From Sternotherus odoratus (lineage: Eukaryota; Chordata; Testudines; Kinosternidae), in the NCBI GenBank assembly GCA_032164245.1, contig JAVMKO010000006.1, positions 103,805,310-103,869,309 on the forward strand: 64,000 bases of DNA, given 5' to 3'. The notes beneath the pieces were generated by a model. The model made no database searches. It had not been told where the DNA came from and saw nothing but the letters and a program-made list of their open reading frames with translations. This document shows positions 45,836 through 55,716 of this stretch, piece by piece; position 1 is the stretch's first letter; each line of letters opens with the position of its first letter. The translations under genes were made by a program, and so were the position numbers.

Positions 45836-46690
45836 CAATCTTAACTCAGGCAAAGAATCTGCCAGGCTCACTCTGTTGTCACTTGTCTAACTCAGCTACC
45901 CAAGGGACACGGGGGGAGAGAAAATCTTGATTTTTTAAAGATTTGGACCAAAACTTTCAACGATGACAGGCAGTGCCCAACTGTTAATGGTTCAGGGGGG
46001 CCAATTTTGAGACAATGCCGAGCACCTGAAAATTAGGCCTCCAATATATCTCACAGAATGGACGTCCCCTGAGATTGCTACTGAAAACTCCTAGCCTGAA
46101 CTTAGGTTTTAAAGCCATTCCCCACGTTCAATCAGGTTTAACTGATCAGACCCAATTCTCCAGTCTTCCCAAGAGACTTCCGAGTTGTACAACTCCCAAA
46201 TGTCCAATGTACAAGTCGCAAGCAGGTTGATTCCCTCCGCCTCTTCCCCGGGCTTTGTTCTGTGCATCAGAAAGTAGCAAAATTAAAGGGCCCAATCTCC
46301 AGTTTTATTTCCCTTTCCAGGATGCCTTTAAATTTCTTCTCCTGGTTGGTTGAGAGGCATCAATTGTGGATCTTAATTACTGCAAACCAGACTAAGAAAA
46401 GACCTAGAGATCTATGCTCTACAGCTAACTCGGAGCATGAACAAAGCAGCTGGAATGAGGGTCACTTCTAGCTCAGAGAATTACTCATCAAATACAGTAT
46501 TATAAGCACTTTTCATCTATGACTCTCAAAACACTGTAGAAAAAAAGCGGAGTACCGCTATTTTCATTTGACAGACGAAGAAGAAACTGAGGCACAGAAA
46601 GGTAAAGTGCCAAAGCTGGGTGTAGAACCCAGGAGGTCGGATTGTCAGACCCCTCCTCTAAACTAGACACCTAGCCACAAACAGACTCTG
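45836..46690. other. Non-coding
   Basis: Nothing recognised. Confidence 0.4.
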
Positions 46691-46840
46691 ATTTCACCTT
46701 CTATAACCCACACATAGCTGGGAATCTAATCCAGGAGTCCTGGCTCCCAGTCCCCCCGCTATCACCCACTAGACCCTACTCCCCTCCCTGAGGGCAGAAC
46801 CCAGACGTCCTGACTCCCAGGCCTAATCACTAAGCCTCAC
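46691..46840 (-). mobile_element. Old tRNA-derived SINE debris (two partial units)
   Basis: 'caggagtcctggctcccag', 'acccactagaccctactcc', 'gaacccagacgtcctgac' and 'cctaatcactaag' are minus-strand pieces of the ancient SINE whose plus form reads '(c)tagtggttagagc...ggagccagg actcctggg'. The same type recurs at 61355-61395 and 63085-63215. Confidence 0.6.
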
Positions 46841-47226
46841 CATTTCCTTATTTCCTCCGTACAAATCCCTGCGGCACATATCACGGCAGGCTGATCTGCC
46901 TTAGCATTTCTGGCCACGTTGGGATCCTCGCAGGGACCATCCCGACCTTGATCCACTGTAAATGCGGGAGGGGGGGGAAGGGGCTTCAGGTTAAAGGGCA
47001 GTGGTATGCATTGGGGGCAGGAGCCACGGTTTCCAAGATGGATTGGTATGTCTTGCTGACCAATAGGGGATGGAAAAGAGGACACCAATTTACCCTCTGT
47101 AAAGGTGCCCTTGTCCCCCCGGAAGGTACATCACTGTCTCCCTTTACAGTGGCCCCCGTCCCCAGGGCATGTCAATTTCACCCTCTAGAGAGACACCGCC
47201 CCCCCCGCCCCCCATCTGCTGCGTGT

Positions 47227-48419
47227 CTACTTGGCGTGCGTTCTCTGGTGCTTCATGAGGGCGGAGCTGTCTCCAAAGCCCTTCCCGCAGTCGGTGCATT
47301 TGTAGGGCCGCTCGCCGGTGTGGGTGCGCCGGTGGTTGTTGAGCTTGGAGCTGTCGATGAAGCACTTCCCGCACTCGGGGCACTTGTAGGGCCGCTCGCC
47401 GGTGTGGATGCGCTGGTGTTTCATCAGGGAGGAGTTGCAGCCAAAGCTCTTCCCGCAGTCGACGCACTTGTAGGGCTTTTCGCCCCGGTGGATGCGCCGG
47501 TGCTCCACCAGGTGGGAGCTGACGCTGAAGCGCTTCCCGCACTCGGTGCACTCGTAGGGCCGCTCGCCGCGGTGGATCCGCCGGTGCTGCATGAGCGACG
47601 AGCTCTGGTTGAAGGTCTTGCCGCACTCGGGGCAGCTGTAGGGTCTCTCTCCGGTGTGGATGCGCCGGTGCTTGATGAGGTTGGAGCTCTGGCTGAAGCT
47701 TTTCCCGCAGTGGCCGCAGCTGTAGGGTTTCTCCCCGGTGTGGATGCGCCGGTGCTGGCTCAGGTTGGAACTGCTGCTGAAACTTTTGCCGCACTCAGCG
47801 CAGCTGTAGGGCTTTTCGCCCGTGTGGGTGCGGACGTGCTGGGCGAAGGAGCCCAGGCTGAAGCTCTTCCCGCACTCGCTGCAGATGAAGGGCTGCTCCC
47901 CGACGTGGGTGTGGTAATGCTTCACCAGGGTGTAGTTGCGGTTGAAGCTCTTCCCGCACTCGGTGCACTGGTAGGGCCGCTCGCCCGTGTGGATGCGCTG
48001 GTGCTGGAAGAGGTGGGAGCTCTGGCTGAAGGTCTTCTCGCACTGGCCGCACTTGTAGGGCCGCTCCCCGGTGTGGATGCGCTGGTGCTCCAGGAGGTTG
48101 GAGCTGAGCACGAAGCTCTTCCCGCACTCAGTGCACTTGTAGGGCTTCTGGCCCGCGTGGATGCGCTGGTGCTGGATCAGGTGGGAGCTCTGGCTGAAGC
48201 TCTTCTCGCAGTCCGCGCAGCCGTAGGGGCTCTCCCCGAGCTGGGCTCGCTTGTGCGCCATCATCATCCTGATGCCGATCTCCTCCGCAGACATCGCGTT
48301 GCTCTCCGCTGTCCACCCAGCCCCGCTGGCCTCTTCCTGCTTAATACTCTGGGACATCCAGCGTGGCTCTGCTGCTTTAGGCCCTTCCTTCTTGGGACTC
48401 TTCACTTCCATCCTGGCAC
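47227..48419 (-). CDS. C2H2 zinc-finger protein A, main (finger) exon
   Basis: Starts at an acceptor (ctctctcccagcag, exon edge 48419) in the phase that continues from the exon at 50754-50868. It reads a short linker ([13 protein letters not shown]) and then twelve C2H2 fingers in tandem joined by TGEKPY/TGERPY linkers, ending at 47227. Fingers follow CxxC-x12-HxxxH, except the fifth ([20 protein letters not shown]), which is one residue short between the second Cys and first His and may not fold normally. The protein is probably a nuclear DNA-binding transcription factor. No KRAB-A box, SCAN or BTB domain is visible. It is paralogous, finger by finger, to protein B at 54079-55214. Confidence 0.9.
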
Positions 48420-48639
48420 CTGCTGGGAGAGAGGAAGAATCCAGCCAGGGCCGGTTCACTGTGCTGGGGAGAGAGCGAGCGGCAAACCTGATGGGGAGGA
48501 GGTGGATTTCCCCAAACCGTTCCCCAGAAGGTAAGTGGCTTTGCTCCAACAATCCAGCTGAGCACCCAGGAGGAAAGCTTGGGGAGGGGAATTTGATAGT
48601 GGGCTCTTCGATCTAGATGAAGGGCTAACAAAATCCAAA

Positions 48640-49010
48640 GGCCGGAAGTTAAGACTACACAGATTCAGCCTGGAAACATGGTGTAAATGTTTAACCTGGA
48701 GGGGAATTAACCATCAAAACAACTTGGCAAGGCTCAAATTGGAGTCTCCATCTTCGGCCAGTTTTAAATCAAGGTAGGATTCGTTCTGAAAAGATTTGCC
48801 CTGGTTCTAAAGCAATGACTCAGGGGAAGTTCAGCAGCCTGTGTTCTATAGCTGGCGAGATGAGAAAAATCACATGCTTCCGGCCATGGGATCTGTGTGT
48901 CGGATACTGAGCGAGACAGGACAGAACAAATTCAGGCAGGAAATGAGAAGGTTTCTAACCATCAGAGAGGTGAGGTTCTGGAACAGTGTCCCAAAGGGGA
49001 GGGGGGGGGG
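48640..49010 (+). mobile_element. CR1-type LINE fragments
   Basis: 'aggccggaagttaagacta' and 'ggggaattaaccatcaaaac' followed by 'ggtttctaaccatcagagag' and 'gaggttctggaacagtg' are decayed CR1 3' words in plus orientation, probably two pieces. Confidence 0.6.
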
Positions 49011-49377
49011 AGGAGAGAGAGAGAGTGTGTGTGAAATAACGATTAATTTTAAGAGAACTAGACAAATTTGAGTGCAAATGTGATGTAGGAGGAAGGGGCT
49101 CGTTTCTGGTTTATGTTTTATGTTCCTAAAAACTCACATTTCAGGGTTTCAGGTGTCCACCGGCAGGAGGCAGGGAGGGATCTTTTCCCCCAGGTGTGTT
49201 TTGGGAAGCTGGCTTTTTTTGGTCTTTCTGTGAAGCACTGGTGATGGCCACAGCTGGCGATGGGACACAAGCAGTGGGGCAGGGCTCTGAGGTGGCACTA
49301 AGCGCTCTCTGGTGCTCGACTCACTGGGTGGAGCACATGTGCTCAGGGTCTAATTCAGTGCTTCTCAACATTCCCAG

Positions 49378-49535
49378 AGCATTGACCTGCTAAACCCAGG
49401 GTTGTTAGTTCAATCCTTGAGGGAGCCAATTAGGGATATGGGGCAAAAATTTATCGGATGATATAATTAGGGATTGGTCCTGCTTTGAGCAGGGGGTTGG
49501 ACAAGATACCTCCTGAGATTCTAGGAGTCTGATTT
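49378..49535 (+). mobile_element. tRNA-derived SINE with CR1-like tail, second copy
   Basis: 'cctgctaaacccagggttg', the B-box 'gttcaatcc' and a tail with 'gattggtcctgctttgagc' match the element at 44716. The 5' part is missing. Confidence 0.75.
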
Positions 49536-49607
49536 GTCTTGCATACCCTCAAGTTTCACCTCACTTAAAACTGACTTGCTCACAAAATCAGGCATAAAAA
49601 TACAAGC

Positions 49608-49774
49608 GACAAAGAATCCTGTGGCACCTTAAAGACTGACAAAAGTATTGAAGCATAAGCTTTCGTGGGCTAATAGCCACTTCGTCGGATGCATCAATGA
49701 AGAGGGTACCAGCCCATGAAAGCTTATGCGCCAATACTTTAGTTAGTCTTTAAGGTGCCACAGGACTCTTTGTC
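49608..49774. mobile_element. Palindromic Penelope-type repeat with hammerhead-like motif
   Basis: Left arm 49608-49671 (gacaaagaatcctgtggcac...) is repeated in reverse at 49709-49774. On the minus strand, 49698-49645 reads a layout close to a type I hammerhead ribozyme. The order is CCGACGA (core, normally CUGANGA), a GTGG...CCCAC stem II, GAAA, the two-pair GC-TTAT-GC stem III, then TT at the cleavage position. ATTG and CAAT could form stem I. The U4-to-C change probably weakens catalysis. Hammerheads are known in Penelope-like retroelements; assignment of this repeat to that group is my inference. Confidence 0.55.
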
Positions 49775-49867
49775 AGTTCTGCAGATCCAGACTAACACGG
49801 CTACCTCTCTGATTCATAAAAATAGAATCAAGAATAGCAGCTGTGTTAGTCTGTATCCGTAAAGAAA

Positions 49868-49988
49868 GCCAGGAATACTTGTAGCACCTTAGAGACTAAC
49901 TAGTTAATTTCAGCCTAAGCTATAGCTCACGAAAGCTTATGCTGAAATAAACTAGTTAGTCTCTAAGGTGCTACAAGTATTCCTGGCT
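49868..49988. mobile_element. Second palindromic repeat of the same kind
   Basis: Arms of about 47 bases (49868-49914 and 49941-49988, 'gccaggaatacttgtagcac...') are near-perfect inverses around a 26-base centre containing 'agctcacgaaagcttatgc'. That centre is the GAAA and stem III half of the hammerhead-like motif. The two palindromes are 90 bases apart. Confidence 0.6.
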
Positions 49989-50753
49989 TTCCTTGTAAAA
50001 ATGGAAGTGTCACAGTCACAGTAGGCCTGAAAAATGGCTCTCTTGTTTTTACCGCACCATTATAAAATAAATCCACTGGAATATAAACTCTGTACTTACT
50101 TTTCAGTGTGCAGAATATAGAGCCCTATCAATAAGCCACCGTCTGGATGCAAGTTCAGTTTGTACTGATTTCACGAGTGCTTTTTATGTAGCCTGTTAGA
50201 AAACCAGGCAAATACTGTATCTGGATGAGTTGATGTACCCCCCAGAAGACCTCAGTGTATCCCCCGGTACCAGGGTCTAACTAATCACCTTATATGGGGG
50301 GAGGAACAAATTTTCTCCCAGGTTAGCCTGGCAGAGACCTTGAGTGGGTTACATCTTCCTCTTAGATTTGCAGCGTGGGGGTGCTAGGATCATCGGGGGA
50401 TCTCTCACTTGATCGTTTCCCTTCCACCGTGGGGGCCTCTGGCGACTCAGTCCTGCCTATTCTCTGCCGATTGCATCTCATAGTTTATAACAGGTGGGCG
50501 GGGATACTTTGGTTCAATTCAGTTGTTGGGCTTCATGTATAGGTGATACACGGGAGGGCAGATGACGAATCGCTACAGCAACCTAAATAACTGAACCCCA
50601 CTTTTGCCACCTCCCAGCTCTCCCCGCCTTAGCAGGTCATGGACATTCGCCCTCCAGCTTTGGGGGGCGATTCCAGATCCCCAGAACTGCCCCTTCTGGC
50701 CTTCACCAGCTCCAACAGGGCCTGCCTGTTAACTCCTGGAGGGTCTTCCTCAC

Positions 50754-50868
50754 CTGCGCGGGCACCTCGGGGGATCTCCCTTCCCGCGGGGCCCTGGCGA
50801 ACCGGGACACACGGTTCTTCCCCTCGCTGCATCCCGGAGACCCTGGAGCCAGGGACCAGGAATCCTGC
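50754..50868 (-). CDS. Zinc-finger gene A, first coding exon
   Basis: Acceptor ctttcctcccctgcag at 50869 and donor GCGCAG|gtgagg at 50753. The proposed start is the ATG at 50832-50830, giving MQRGEEPCVPVRQGPAGREI and six more residues, one base into a codon at the donor. Upstream of the ATG the exon is also open (AGFLVPGSRVSG). This is the exon that follows the KRAB-A exon in turtle KRAB zinc-finger genes, but no KRAB-A exon lies between it and the promoter region. The matching exon of gene B has the same length after the ATG (79 bases), which supports this start. Confidence 0.65.
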
Positions 50869-51099
50869 CTGCAGGGGAGGAAAGAGGGGGAAAGTCCTGG
50901 TGTGATCAGTTACCATTGAACCCTTCAAAGAGTGTCCCCCCCACCCACTCCCAGGCAGACCCGGATTGGGGGGGAGCTGTGGGTTCAGCTGCACAGACCC
51001 CCCTCCACACACACACTCCCAGGCAGTCCCGGATGGGGGGGGGACCTGTGGGTTCAGCTGCACAGACCCCCCACACACGTGCTGCGGGGGAGGGGGGGG

Positions 51100-51380
51100 G
51101 TCTCCGGTCCCAGCCCCGTTTTGGCCCCGATCCCCTTGTCCCTGCGGCCGCTTCCTCCATGCAGCGATTTGCTGCCGCGGCTGCTAGTCCCCTGCCCGGG
51201 CCCCCGCTCACCGCCCGGCCGGGGAGATCCCCGGGGCCGCAGCCGGGGCAGGAGGGGTCCGGCTCGGGAGCGGACCCGCCGGGGAAGGAGGCGATGGGGG
51301 GCTGGACAGGAAGGTCCCTGCGCGATTCCAGCCCCCCGATGGCGGTGGTACCATGTGCTCTGGGAAGGGGCGGGGTGTGG
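51100..51380 (-). promoter_or_regulatory. CpG-rich promoter region of zinc-finger gene A
   Basis: Dense in CG, with 'ccccgccccttcccag' and 'gggaccttcctgtcc' on the minus strand. The same words in the same order occur on the plus strand at 53190-53260 upstream of gene B. No TATA box was seen. Transcription start is inferred only. Confidence 0.5.
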
Positions 51381-51429
51381 GGTTAACCCTTCGCTCCCTG
51401 CATCGCCGCAGGGTGGGGGGGTGCCGTCC

Positions 51430-53112
51430 TTGTGAGTGTAATCAGTGTGTGTGTGGGGTGTGTGTGCAGTTCTTGTGCGGGTGTGTAATCAGTGTGTGTG
51501 GGGTGTGTGTGCAGTTCTTGTGCGTGTGTGTAATCAGTGTGTGTGTGGGGGGTGTGTGTGCAGTTCTTGTGCGGGTGTGTAATCAGTGTGTGTGTGGGGG
51601 GGGTGCAGTCCTCGTGAGTGTGTGTGGGGTGTAATCAGTGAGTGTGTGTGCAGCCTTTGTGAGTATGTGTGTTGTGTAATCTGTGTGGGGGTGTGCAGTC
51701 CTTGTGAGTGTGTGTGGGGTGTAATCTGTGTGTGTGTGTGTGTGTGTGCACTCCTTGTGAATGAATGTGTGTGTTGTGTAATCAGTGTGTGTGCAGTCCT
51801 TGTGAGTGTGTGGGTGTAATCAGTGTGGGGGTGTGCAGTCCTTGTGTGTGTGTGTGGGTGTAATCAGTGTGTGTATAAGCAGTCCTTGTGTGTGTGTGTG
51901 GTGTCTGAAGTGTGTGTGTGTGTGTGTGCAGTCCTTTGTGTGTGGTGTCTGAAGTGTGTGTGTGTGTGGTGTCTGAAGTGTGTGTGTGGTGTCTGAAGTG
52001 TGTGTGTGTGTGTGGTATGTGTCTGAAGTGTGTGTGTGTGTGTGGTGTCTGAAGTGTGTGGTGTCTGAAGTGTGTGTGTGTGTGGGGTATGTGTCTGAAG
52101 TGTGTGTGTGTGTGTGGTGTCTGAAGTGTGTGTGTGTGTGGTATGTGTCTGAAGTGTGTGTGTGTGTGTGTGTGTGGTGTCTGAAGTGTGTGTGTGTGTG
52201 TGGTGTCTGAAGTGTGTGTGTGTGTGTGGTATGTGTCTGAAGTGTGTGTGTGTGTGTGTGGTATCTGAAGTGTGTGTATGTGTGTGGTGTCTGAAGTGTG
52301 TGTGTGGTGTCTGAAGTGTGCGTGTGTGTGTGGTATGTGTCTGAAGTGTGTGTGTGGTGTCTGAAGTGTGTGTGTGTGTGTTGTGGTGTCTGAAGTGTGT
52401 GTGTGTGTGGTGTCTGAAGTGTGTGTGTGTGTGTGGTATGTTTCTGAAGTGTGTGTGTGTGGTGTCTGAAGTGTGTGTGTGTGTGTGGTATGTGTCTGAA
52501 GTGTGTGTGTGTGTGGTGTCTGAAGTGTGTGTGTGTGTGTGTGGTATGTGTCTGAAGTGTGTGTGTGTGGTGTCTGAAGTGTGTGTGTGTGTGTGGTATG
52601 TGTCTGAAGTGTGTGTGTGTGTGTGTGTGTGGTGTCTGAAGTGTGTGTGTGTGTGGTATGTGTCTGAAGTGTGTGTGTGTGTGTGTGGTGTCTGAAGTGT
52701 GTGTGTGTGTGGTATGTGTCTGAAGTGTGTGTGTGTGTGTGTGGTGTCTGAAGTGTGTGTGTGTGTGGTATGTGTCTGAAGTGTGTGTGTGTGTGTGTGG
52801 TGTCTGAAGTGTGTGTGTGTGTGGTATGTGTCTGAAGTGTGTGTGTGTGTGTGTGGTGTCTGAAGTGTGTGTGTGTGTGGTATGTGTCTGAAGTGTGTGT
52901 GTGTGTGTGTGGTGTCTGAAGTGTGTGTGTGTGTGGTATGTGTCTGAAGTGTGTGTGTGTGTGTGTGGTGTCTGAAGTGTGTGTGTGTGTGGTATGTGTC
53001 TGAAGTGTGTGTGTGTGTGTGTGTGTGGTATGTGTCTGAAGTGTGTGTGTGTGTGTGTGGTGTCTGAAGTGTGTGTGTGTGTGGTATGTGTCTGAAGTGT
53101 GTGTGTGTGTGT
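51430..53112. repeat. TG-rich minisatellite between the two promoters
   Basis: The first part (about 51440-51880) is built of 45-50 base units with 'gtaatcagtgtgtgtg' and 'gcagt(t)cttgtg'. The second (about 51890-53112) alternates 'ggtgtctgaag' and 'ggtatgtgtctgaag' separated by (tg)n. From 52655 to 52991 the word ggtatg recurs exactly every 56 bases (52655, 52711, 52767, 52823, 52879, 52935, 52991), a homogenised block of six full periods. A 626-codon minus-strand frame across it is an artefact of the repeat. Confidence 0.9.
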
Positions 53113-53119
53113 GTAGGCG

Positions 53120-53410
53120 CCGGGGAGCCAGCGGCCCGCTGCTGGGACGCGCTGAAGGAGCCGTAGGGGTTAAAACCACCGACGTCTCAAGCCCGCCCCT
53201 TCCCAGGCGGGGCCGCGAGCGGGGCCGGGGATCCCGCCCGGACCTTCCTGTCCCCGCGCCCCGGCTCCCGGTGCGCCCGGCTCCGTCCCCGCCTGCAGCC
53301 CCGGGGGCGCGGCCCGGCGCGGCGGGAGCTCTCGGGGCAGGGAGAGGCGCAGCCGCAGGGGAAGTGGCTGCAGAGGGGAGCCGAGCCCGACCTGAGACCC
53401 CCCCCCAGCT
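53120..53410 (+). promoter_or_regulatory. CpG-rich promoter region of zinc-finger gene B
   Basis: Mirror counterpart of 51100-51380. The conserved pieces include 'cccgccccttcccag' and 'ggaccttcctgtccccg'; further down, 'gctcttggaagggttcat' matches 'ctctttgaagggttcaatg' of gene A. Confidence 0.5.
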
Positions 53411-53511
53411 CGGGGTAGCCCGGGGGGGGGGAGGTTTTTTGGGGGGGCTCTTGGAAGGGTTCATTGGTAACGGATCACCCCAGGACTGTCCCCCTCTTTC
53501 CTCCCCTGCAG

Positions 53512-53625
53512 GCCGGATTCCTGGTCCCTGGCTCCGGGGCTCCGGGATGGAGCGCGGGGACCCGGCCTGTGTCCGGCATCTCCAGGGCGCCGCGGGACGG
53601 GAGAACCCGGGTGTCACTTGCGCAG
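53512..53625 (+). CDS. Zinc-finger gene B, first coding exon
   Basis: Acceptor tttcctcccctgcag (to 53511) and donor TGCGCAG|gtgac (53625). Translation is proposed from the ATG at 53547, reading MERGDPACVRHLQGAAGREN and six further residues. The last base completes a codon with the finger exon. Relative to gene A, one base is missing upstream of the ATG, so the AGFLVPG frame no longer joins it. This makes the ATG the natural start and argues that the KRAB-derived N-terminus is lost in this copy. Confidence 0.65.
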
Positions 53626-54078
53626 GTGACGGAGGAGGGAGGCTGGCTTGGGGACCCTCCATGAATTAGCAGCCAGCACCCCGGGGTGCCATGCTAGAGC
53701 CATCCATGGGGAAGGCCAGCAGGGGCCGTCCTGGTTAGCTAGTCTGAGGTCCTGCCAAACCCAGGCCGGAGAACCGCCCCCCAAACCCGTCGGGCTAGTG
53801 GCAGCGAGCCACAAACCGGCGTGAAGTAGAAAAACTGGCATCAAATGACTTCGGTTAGTTGGCAGTTCAGGGGATCCCAGCAAAGCCGCCCCAAGCCGCC
53901 CCGGTTCTGCCGGGTCCTGTTTAGTATCGTCTCCTGCAGGTCCCTGTCCTTCCCGTGTCCCTCCCGCTTCCCACTTCTGGTAGGAGACCTCCCCTTCCCC
54001 AGCCTTTCTCTGAGCTCTGGGGAGGGTCCGGTTCTGCTGGGGAAGAGCCTCCTCTGGATTCTCCCTTTTTCCCAGCAG

Positions 54079-55214
54079 GTGCCGGAGTGGAGGAGAATCC
54101 CCAGCAGGAAGCGGGTGGGGGAGCAGACCCGCACGGGATGCCCCAGAGCCCCGAGTGGAGAGGGCCAGGGTGGCAGCAGGGAGACCCCATAGAGGAGAGA
54201 CCTGATGAGTGCGAAGCTTCTGGGATCCCCGAAAACATCATCATTCTGGAAACCCCCTACCTGGGCGAGAGACCCTATAAATGCCTTGTCTGTGGCAAAT
54301 CCTTCAGCCAGAGCTCCCACCTCGTCCAGCATCGGCGGATCCACACGGGGGAGCGGCCCTACAGCTGCCCCGACTGCGGGAAGAGCTTCAGCCAGAGCTC
54401 CCACCTCGCCCAGCACCAGCGCACCCACACGGGGGAGCGGCCCTACCCGTGCGTCGAATGCGGGAAGAGCTTCAACCGCAGCCACACCCTGGCCAAGCAC
54501 GTCCGTACCCACATGGGCTCGGAGCCCTACATCTGCCCCGAGTGCGGGAAGAGCTTCAGCCTCGGCTCCCTCCCTCAGCACCTGCGCTCCCACCTGCCGG
54601 GGAAGCTCTACACCTGCCCCGATTGCGGCAAGGGCTTCAGCAGCGGCTCCAACCTGGCCCAGCACCAGCGCACCCACACGGGCGAGCGGCCCTACAAGTG
54701 CTCGGACTGCGGGAAGGGCTTCAGCCAGAGCTCCAACCTGGTGAAGCACCAGCGCACCCACACCGGGGAGAAGCCCTACAAGTGCCCCGAGTGCGGGAAG
54801 TGCTTCACCCAGAGCTCCACCCTCATCCAGCACCGGCGGATCCACCGGGGCGAGCGGCCCTACAAGTGTCCCGAGTGCGGGAAGAGCTTCGGCCTCAACT
54901 CCTCGCTGGGGAAGCACCGGCGCATCCACACGGGCGAGCGGCCCTACCAGTGCACGGAGTGCGGGAAGAGCTTCAACCTGAGCGCCAACCTCGTCCAGCA
55001 CCAGAGGATCCATCGGGGGGAGCGGCCCTACCAGTGCCCCGAGTGTGGGAAGTGCTTCAATCTGAAGTCCACTCTGGTCAAACACCTGCGCACCCACACA
55101 GGAGAGAGACCCTATAAATGCCCCCAGTGCGGGAGGAGCTTCATCGACAGCTCCAAGCTCAGCAAACATGTCAGGACCCACGCGGCCGAGAAGTCTCCCC
55201 AGAAGGTGCAGTAA
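54079..55214 (+). CDS. C2H2 zinc-finger protein B, main (finger) exon
   Basis: Begins at acceptor tttttcccagcag in the phase of the exon at 53512-53625. After an acidic linker ([15 protein letters not shown] ... [12 protein letters not shown]) it reads eleven C2H2 fingers with TGERPY-type linkers. It ends in a short basic/acidic tail ([10 protein letters not shown]) and a stop at 55214. The fourth finger ([12 protein letters not shown]) is one residue short, exactly like the fifth finger of gene A. Together with matching neighbours (NRxxTL before it, IDSSKL last-but-few) this shows the two genes are duplicates. The role is probably sequence-specific DNA binding in the nucleus; the target is unknown. 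Confidence 0.9.
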
Positions 55215-55259
55215 GAGCCAGTGTGGCTCCGTCTTGGCCCTGGTGCAACCATGCTGGAA

Positions 55260-55708
55260 TAATGGTACTGCTCCTGGTGCCCTCCATTCCAGAAGGATGT
55301 GGATAAATTGGAGAGGGATCAGAGAAGAAGGATTATGAGGGGTCACTGTGGTGAAAGGATTGGAAAACCTGCCTTATAATGATAGATGGAGCTCCTTGCG
55401 TCTGCTTAGCTTAAGGGGTGGCTTGGTTACAGACGAGAAGGATCTCCAGTGTCAGTCTAGCAGCGAAAGGCCTGACTCGATCCAATGGCTGGAAGTTGAA
55501 GCTGGACACATTCCAGCTAGAAACAAGGCACAGTTTTTTTTAACACGGAGGGGGATTAGCCATTGGAACAATTTGCCAAGTGTCATGGTGGATTCTCCAT
55601 CGCCGACACATTTAAAACCATGATTGGATGTTTTTCTAAAAGATCTGCTCTAGTTCAAATAGGGATTAATCCAGGGACATTCTCTGGCCTGTGAGACGCA
55701 GGAGGTCA
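55260..55708 (+). mobile_element. CR1-type LINE 3' part, left piece
   Basis: 'agaaggatgtggataaatt', 'tggattctccatcgccgac' and 'aaaaccatgattggatg' lead to the 'aggaggtcagactagat' end. The CR1 continues after the hAT insertion at 56341 with 'gatcacaatggtcccttct'. Confidence 0.8.
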
Positions 55709-55716
55709 GACTAGAT

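Larger units (their letters stand above)
48420..50753 (-). other. Long intron of zinc-finger gene A, filled with repeats
   Basis: Bounded by donor GCGCAG|gtgagg and acceptor cccagcag. It contains CR1 debris (about 48640-49010), a SINE (49378-49535) and two palindromic Penelope-type repeats (49608-49988). Confidence 0.6.

Noticed and set aside
46948..48534. 528-codon plus-strand frame with repeated [12 protein letters not shown] words
   Set aside because: It is the antisense of the zinc-finger exon of gene A; the repeat comes from the finger linkers read backward.
49608..49988. CRISPR-like or small-RNA precursor hairpin
   Set aside because: The palindromes are snap-back retroelement ends; a vertebrate genome has no CRISPR arrays, and the arms match each other only as repeat copies.
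51782..53662. 626-codon open frame on the minus strand
   Set aside because: It is a translation of (CA)n-type minisatellite (endless T-H repeats) fused to the opposite strand of gene B's exon and promoter; no start context, domain or splice logic.
53841..55346. 501-codon minus-strand frame
   Set aside because: Antisense shadow of gene B's finger array, same pattern as above.
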